Below the pieces are notes generated by a model. That model searched no databases, was not told where the DNA came from, and worked only from the letters and a program-made list of their open reading frames with translations. Below are positions 6,379 through 10,644 of a stretch of DNA of 10,644 nt, one piece after another. The position numbers were made by a program, and so were the translations under genes. Position 1 is the first letter of the stretch. Each line of letters starts with the position of its first letter. The DNA comes from Patescibacteria group bacterium UBA6130 (GTDB lineage Bacteria > Patescibacteriota > Microgenomatia > UBA12405 > UBA6130): NCBI GenBank assembly GCA_002428285.1, contig DIVO01000030.1, positions 1 through 10,644 on the forward strand. Reading direction: 5' to 3'.

Positions 6379-8501
6379 TCCATTTGGGGAGGCAGAGCAT
6401 CGATCAAAACATCTCTTGGCTTAGATCCTTGATTTGGTCCCACAATATTTGCTTTCTCAAGTTGATCCATAATCCTGCCTGCTCGCGAAAAACCAACTTT
6501 TAACTGTCTTTGAAGTAATGAAGTTGATCCTTTCTTGTTGGCAACTACAATTCTGACTGCGTCATCAAATAATTCATCTCTTTCATCTCCATTGACAATT
6601 ACAGTTTTTGCTCCGGATTGACTACTTACGGGCTGAGATAAAACATCATCTTCATAGGAAACCTCTTCTTGGTTTTTCAGATGATTAATTAAATTATTTA
6701 TCTCCTCATCGGTCACCATTGGTCCTTGAATTCTTGAAGGCTTAGCTTGATCTGGGGGAATATATAGCATGTCGCCTCTACCTAAAAGTTTTTCTGCCCC
6801 TGGTGAATCCATTATCACCCTGGAATCCATCAAACTTGAAACGGCAAAAGAGATTCTTGAAGGAATATTGGCTTTAATTAAACCGGTAATGACATCAACC
6901 GAAGGTCTTTGTGTTGCCAAAATCAAGTGAATTCCAGTAGCACGAGCCATCTGTGCAATTCTACAAATTGAATCCTCTACTTCAGCAGGAGCAAAAAGCA
7001 TAATATCTGCTAATTCATCAATGATAATAAGGATGTATGGCAATCGCTGAATTCCAGCCATTTCGTTGTAAGAGGCAATATTTCGAGCGCCTACCTGGGA
7101 AAATATTTTATATCTCATTTCCATCTGTCCTATTGCCCATTTTAGCGAAGAAACAACTTGACTTGGATCGTTGATAACCGGAGTAAGCAAATGAGGAATA
7201 CCATTATACTGACTCATTTCAACACGCTTTGGATCAACTAAAATTAGTCTGACTTCATCCGGACTTGCTCGGAATAGAATGGTGGCAATCCAGCTATTCA
7301 TTAACACAGATTTCCCTGAACCGGTCTGACCCGCAATCAACACATGAGGCATTTTGGTAATATCAGCTGAAACCGGCTTTCCCGAAACATCCAAACCAAG
7401 TGGAACTTCAAGCTTTGATTTGGTCTGTGACATGGCATTAGAAGTTAGAATTTGTTTAAGACTCACAATTTGTAGAGAATTGTTTGGAACCTCTATTCCA
7501 ACTAAAGACCTGCCTGGAATAGGCGCCTCAATTCTTATTTGACCGGTAGGAGCTGCCAAAGCTAGTGCTAAGTCAGTAGCAAGAGATGTTATTTTTGAAA
7601 GTTTTGTTCCCAGCGCCACCTCAAGAGCGTATTGTGTAACCGAAGGAGAATAATTAATTTCTACAACTCTTGCCATAACTCCAAAAGAATCAAGCGTTTT
7701 CTCAATTTTGGTAGCGTTGTCTTTTACATCCCCCCTATCGGCCTCACCACCAGAGATGTCCTTGAAAATATCGATAGGAGGATAACGCCATGCCTTTTGT
7801 CTGTCAGACATAGTTAATAATCCATCCATATCTTGCATATTTTCTAATCTTGAAGGAGATTTTCCACTTTTCAAAACTGGCGGAGGTCCTGGAACCTCAT
7901 CTTCCAAAGTTCTGCTATCTAAAGAAAGTTGTGTAGCTCCAATTAAGTCACCCTCCTGCCTTCTGTTCTTTTCATCATTTAAATATATCGGGGACTTTTT
8001 GTCCTTTTTATCAGAAATAAAATATCTTTTAATGGTTTTAAAAGCTTTTGTAATAAAAGTGATCAATTGATCTAGGGAAGTATTAAATAACACTAAAATC
8101 CCGATTATAATCCCAAAAAACAGTGATAGAAAACTGCCCAAAGACGTTATTAAAAATTCCAATCTGTCCCAAATCCAACTTCCCATGCTTCCTCCCGAAG
8201 TAATTCCCAGCAAAGAAACCCACAGGACTGTCGCTCCCAAAATCACATTAGGCTCTCTTAAATCGGTTTTTATTGAAGAAAAAAATAAGGCATAGGTTAT
8301 TAATAAAAAGGGCAGTAGTAAACTTGCTATACCCAATCTCTCTAAAAGGATGGTATTGAGTTTCGTCAAAACCCAACCCTCCTGGATAAAAGAAAAAATT
8401 ATCAAACCACTCAAGACAAATAGCACAACAGAAATAATGGAAAATATCGTCTTTTTTTTGAGTTTAAGTTTAAATTGGTTTTTTTTCTTTTTTCTAGGCA
8501 T
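6375..8501 (-). CDS. ftsK: DNA translocase FtsK/SpoIIIE
   Basis: A hexameric ATP-driven DNA pump that clears chromosome ends from the division septum. Counting from the ATG at 8501 (708 residues), there is a Lys-rich N-terminus, then four membrane spans (about 20-38, 55-75, 85-103, 121-140). A short linker (about 160-240) and the alpha/beta motor follow, with Walker A GQTGSGKS (391-398), LVDPKRVEMS (421-430), Walker B IIIDELAD (492-499) and ILATQRPSVDVITG (527-540). The C-terminus (about 640-700) is the gamma winged helix that reads polar DNA sequences (SLLQRQLKVGFSRAGRIMDQLE). The frame extends to a TTG at 8519, which would overlap rnj; I prefer the ATG seven bases after the rnj stop. The linker is short compared with E. 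coli FtsK and close to SpoIIIE size. The stop overlaps the rodZ-like start. Confidence 0.95.
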   Translation of the reverse strand: MPRKKKKNQFKLKLKKKTIFSIISVVLFVLSGLIIFSFIQEGWVLTKLNTILLERLGIASLLLPFLLITYALFFSSIKTDLREPNVILGATVLWVSLLGITSGGSMGSWIWDRLEFLITSLGSFLSLFFGIIIGILVLFNTSLDQLITFITKAFKTIKRYFISDKKDKKSPIYLNDEKNRRQEGDLIGATQLSLDSRTLEDEVPGPPPVLKSGKSPSRLENMQDMDGLLTMSDRQKAWRYPPIDIFKDISGGEADRGDVKDNATKIEKTLDSFGVMARVVEINYSPSVTQYALEVALGTKLSKITSLATDLALALAAPTGQIRIEAPIPGRSLVGIEVPNNSLQIVSLKQILTSNAMSQTKSKLEVPLGLDVSGKPVSADITKMPHVLIAGQTGSGKSVLMNSWIATILFRASPDEVRLILVDPKRVEMSQYNGIPHLLTPVINDPSQVVSSLKWAIGQMEMRYKIFSQVGARNIASYNEMAGIQRLPYILIIIDELADIMLFAPAEVEDSICRIAQMARATGIHLILATQRPSVDVITGLIKANIPSRISFAVSSLMDSRVIMDSPGAEKLLGRGDMLYIPPDQAKPSRIQGPMVTDEEINNLINHLKNQEEVSYEDDVLSQPVSSQSGAKTVIVNGDERDELFDDAVRIVVANKKGSTSLLQRQLKVGFSRAGRIMDQLEKANIVGPNQGSKPRDVLIDALPPQME

Positions 8502-8508
8502 AGCAGAT

Positions 8509-10350
8509 TTAAACTTCAATAATTATTGGCAATACCATGGGTTGACGACCTGTTTGGTTTACAACCATCTCTTCTATCTTGCCTTGAATTTGTTTTCTTG
8601 CTGAAGAAAAGTCCATTTCACCTTGAACGATCTCATTAAAAACATCTTTTGAGAGGTTGGAGATAGATTTAATTAACTCTTCACTTTGTCTTACATAGAC
8701 AAATCCACGACTCATAACCTGAGGATCTGAAACCAATTTTTTATTTTTTGTGTCAAAAATCAATATGGAAACAATCATTCCTTCCTCTGCCAGAACCTTC
8801 CTATCTCTCAAAACAGTTTCGCCTACATCTCCAACACCCAAACCATCAACCAATACTTTTCTTAAAACTAATTTTTCCTCTTTCTTAAGATATATTCCTG
8901 GTCCAAAATTTAATATTTGATCCTCTTTGGGAATAATAAAACTATCCTGAGGGAACTCAAGTTTCTTAGTCAAATTTTCAAATTGTTTGATGTGTCTATA
9001 ATTTGCTCCGATAGGAACAATATAGCGAGGTCTAGTAAGCTCTAATAAAAGAGCAAGCTCTTGCTTGGAAGCATGACCTGAAACATGAAGATTTTCCTCA
9101 TTCTCATGATAAACAACATCAACTCCAATTTTAATTAAATTATCAATCATATCGTAAATTGAGGTGCTCGTTCCGGGAATATAATCAGGCGAAGAAAATA
9201 TAACCTTGTCTCCGGGCTTTGCTTTAATACAAGGGTGTTTTCCCACAACAACTTTATCTAAAGATGAACCCGTTTGACCCAAACTGCCGGCAATTAAAAC
9301 CGTAATTTGAGAATCCTTAATTCCTTTAATCTTTTTCGGCTTAACTAAATCTGAATCCTCATAATTAATAAATCCGAGCCTTTTTGCCATCTTAATATTT
9401 TTTTCCACAGACATCCCAACCAAACATATCTTTCTTCCATATTTCTTCGAAGAATCAATTGCCTGTTGCCATCGATATAAATTCGATGATATTGCCGTGA
9501 CAAAAACTCTGCCCTTGGCAGAACCAATGTGTTTATCAAACATAACAGCCAAATCTCTTTCAGAGGTAGTAAATCCATCTCTTTCTGATCCTAAGCAATC
9601 AGACATTATGGCTAAAATATTTCTCCTACCCATTCTGCCAATTTTTTCTAATTGGCTTCCCTTACCATCGGGCGGAGTTAAATCAAATTTAAAATCCGAA
9701 GCGTGATAAAAGTTCCCAACAGGAGTTGAAATAAAATAATGATACGCATCAGGTATGGAATGAGTAACCCTGATTGGTTCTATCTCAAAAGGACCAAGCT
9801 TCAACTTGTCGTTAATATTGATCTGATTATATTTTACAGGAGACCCAAACTCTTTTGTTTTTTCATTTGCAAAACCTAAGGTTAGTTTTGAACCATAAAC
9901 ATTCATCGATTTATTTATCTCTCTTAAAAAGAGCGGCAATGCACCTATGTGATCTTCATGTCCATGGGTCAGTAATATCCCAACAATCTTATCTCTTCTT
10001 CGGGAGACATAATTAAAATCGGGAATTATCAAATCAACTCCAAAAATATCTTCTTCGGGAAAACCAACCCCCACGTCAACAATCAGAATAGAATCATTCT
10101 CCTCTTTTCCATTTGGAAGATAGTGATAAACATACATATTCTGAGTAACATCACCGAATCCACCCAAACTCATAATCTTAACAACGTCTGAGCCATTTTT
10201 GAACTCATTCTTTTTTTTATATGACGGTTCAAAAGTACCCCGGGATTTATCGTGACGATGAACCGAACTTGAAACAACATTCTTATTTTTTGAAAGAATG
10301 TTTTGTATATTATTATTCATTTTAATTTGTGAATTTTTACCGATCACCAT
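8509..10350 (-). CDS. rnj: Ribonuclease J
   Basis: A 613-residue metallo-beta-lactamase/beta-CASP nuclease that acts as an endo- and 5'-3' exoribonuclease on mRNA and rRNA precursors. The core metal motif THGHEDH is at 128-134, with further ligand regions at VTHSIPDAY (195-203), HASDF (216-220) and HVSGHAS (422-428). The beta-CASP region includes SDCLGSERDGFTTSER (250-265) and TAISSNLYRWQQAID (285-299). A C-terminal domain follows (about 490-613). Two usual family motifs differ: GSQGE reads GSLGQ (355-359), and P(V/I)HGEYR reads PIGANYR (446-452). The first ~55 residues are a polar, lineage-specific extension. The ATG at 10350 overlaps the lon-like stop by seven bases. An internal ATG at 10320 (Met11) is an equally possible start, since neither has a Shine-Dalgarno. 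FtsK follows after seven bases. Confidence 0.95.
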   Translation of the reverse strand: MVIGKNSQIKMNNNIQNILSKNKNVVSSSVHRHDKSRGTFEPSYKKKNEFKNGSDVVKIMSLGGFGDVTQNMYVYHYLPNGKEENDSILIVDVGVGFPEEDIFGVDLIIPDFNYVSRRRDKIVGILLTHGHEDHIGALPLFLREINKSMNVYGSKLTLGFANEKTKEFGSPVKYNQININDKLKLGPFEIEPIRVTHSIPDAYHYFISTPVGNFYHASDFKFDLTPPDGKGSQLEKIGRMGRRNILAIMSDCLGSERDGFTTSERDLAVMFDKHIGSAKGRVFVTAISSNLYRWQQAIDSSKKYGRKICLVGMSVEKNIKMAKRLGFINYEDSDLVKPKKIKGIKDSQITVLIAGSLGQTGSSLDKVVVGKHPCIKAKPGDKVIFSSPDYIPGTSTSIYDMIDNLIKIGVDVVYHENEENLHVSGHASKQELALLLELTRPRYIVPIGANYRHIKQFENLTKKLEFPQDSFIIPKEDQILNFGPGIYLKKEEKLVLRKVLVDGLGVGDVGETVLRDRKVLAEEGMIVSILIFDTKNKKLVSDPQVMSRGFVYVRQSEELIKSISNLSKDVFNEIVQGEMDFSSARKQIQGKIEEMVVNQTGRQPMVLPIIIEV

Positions 10351-10644
10351 GCCGGAACGTATTCCTTAACGTTTTCTTTATTAATAAATATTTTTTCCTT
10401 TTGACCCTGAACAATTTCGTAAGCCGCCTTACGGCAAATTCCTTCAATGTTTCTCTGTAAAGTTCTAACTCCAGCATCAAAACCCAAAGGTCTGACAATT
10501 TGCCCCCAAACATCATCACTTATTGACACCTCACTTGGATCTAATCCTGCCCGAGAAATAGCTTCAGGAAAGATATAATCCTTGCCTATAACTATCTTTT
10601 CTTTATCCGAATAAGATGGCATGCTAATTGGCTCGATTCTGTCT
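10344..10644 (-). CDS. Lon-like AAA+ ATPase, C-terminal end (partial; lacks the Lon protease domain)
   Basis: The gene enters from the right edge; 99 codons are visible. The stretch DRIEPISMPSYSDKEK and then ISDDVWGQIV, GFDAGVRTLQRNIEG and ICRKAAYEIV matches the end of the Lon AAA+ module (in E. coli Lon: DRMEVI, EAGVRGLEREI, LCRKAV). The GVR arginine is the expected sensor-2 residue. In Lon the next segment leads into the Ser-Lys protease domain, but here the frame stops (TGA 10346-10344) at KEYVPAW, right at the domain boundary, and rnj begins overlapping it. No protease-domain residues are apparent in the downstream DNA, which codes for RNase J. The product would therefore be an AAA+ ATPase without proteolytic function, perhaps a remodelling or chaperone enzyme; I infer this is natural, not a recent break. 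The N-terminal domains are outside the window. Confidence 0.8.
   Translation of the reverse strand, partial: DRIEPISMPSYSDKEKIVIGKDYIFPEAISRAGLDPSEVSISDDVWGQIVRPLGFDAGVRTLQRNIEGICRKAAYEIVQGQKEKIFINKENVKEYVPAW

Noticed and set aside
8502..8519. TTG start for ftsK, adding six residues
   Set aside because: It would overlap the rnj coding end, has no ribosome site, and the ATG at 8501 gives a natural start seven bases after the rnj stop.
8350..8604. Plus-strand open frame of 84 codons spanning the ftsK-rnj junction
   Set aside because: Its hydrophobic look is the antisense of Lys-rich and membrane-span codons in ftsK; both overlapping genes are strongly supported.
10337..10519. Second minus-strand open frame of 60 codons within the lon-like gene
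   Set aside because: It is an out-of-frame shadow of the Lon-like sequence, which has clear family motifs in its own frame.

Overview
The window is an AT-rich, gene-dense stretch in which every convincing gene lies on the minus strand, so transcription runs from high to low coordinates. It reads as the chromosome of a Candidate Phyla Radiation (Patescibacteria) organism, possibly of the Microgenomates type. This is inferred from several traits together: a very short alanyl-tRNA synthetase, a baseplate-J-like membrane protein, a membrane-anchored sortase, a RodZ-like protein with an Ig-like tail, an RNase J with altered late motifs, a Lon-type AAA+ protein that ends before the protease domain, and starts that lack Shine-Dalgarno sequences. 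TGA is a genuine stop here (sortase, ftsK, lon-like), which argues against the TGA=Gly code of Gracilibacteria and Absconditabacteria.

In transcription order, the right-hand block (10644 to 5311) holds five genes: the 3' end of a Lon-like AAA+ gene, RNase J (rnj), the DNA translocase FtsK, a RodZ-like HTH membrane protein, and a small single-pass membrane protein. The genes overlap or sit 7-9 bases apart and look like one operon for RNA turnover, chromosome segregation and cell shape. A 184-base gap (5127-5310) follows. It holds a weak terminator candidate, repeated AATATCAT-type elements, and an extended -10 promoter so close to alaS that the transcript would be almost leaderless.

The left-hand block (5126 to 1) holds alaS, then a 764-residue protein with a possible actin-like (ASKHA) cytoplasmic half, one membrane span and a baseplate-J-like outer half. 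After a 92-base gap come a sortase and, overlapping it by ATGA, the start of ruvX (yqgF), cut by the window edge. In Firmicutes alaS and ruvX are near neighbours, so the two envelope genes look like an insertion into an old housekeeping linkage.

Most of the window is ordinary CPR housekeeping. The points that most deserve a second look are the ASKHA-TM-baseplate-J-like fusion, the protease-less Lon-like gene, the stripped-down alaS, and the regulatory DNA before alaS and the sortase gene. I saw no tRNA, rRNA, CRISPR array, insertion sequence or phage gene cluster, and no gene-free stretch longer than 300 bases.
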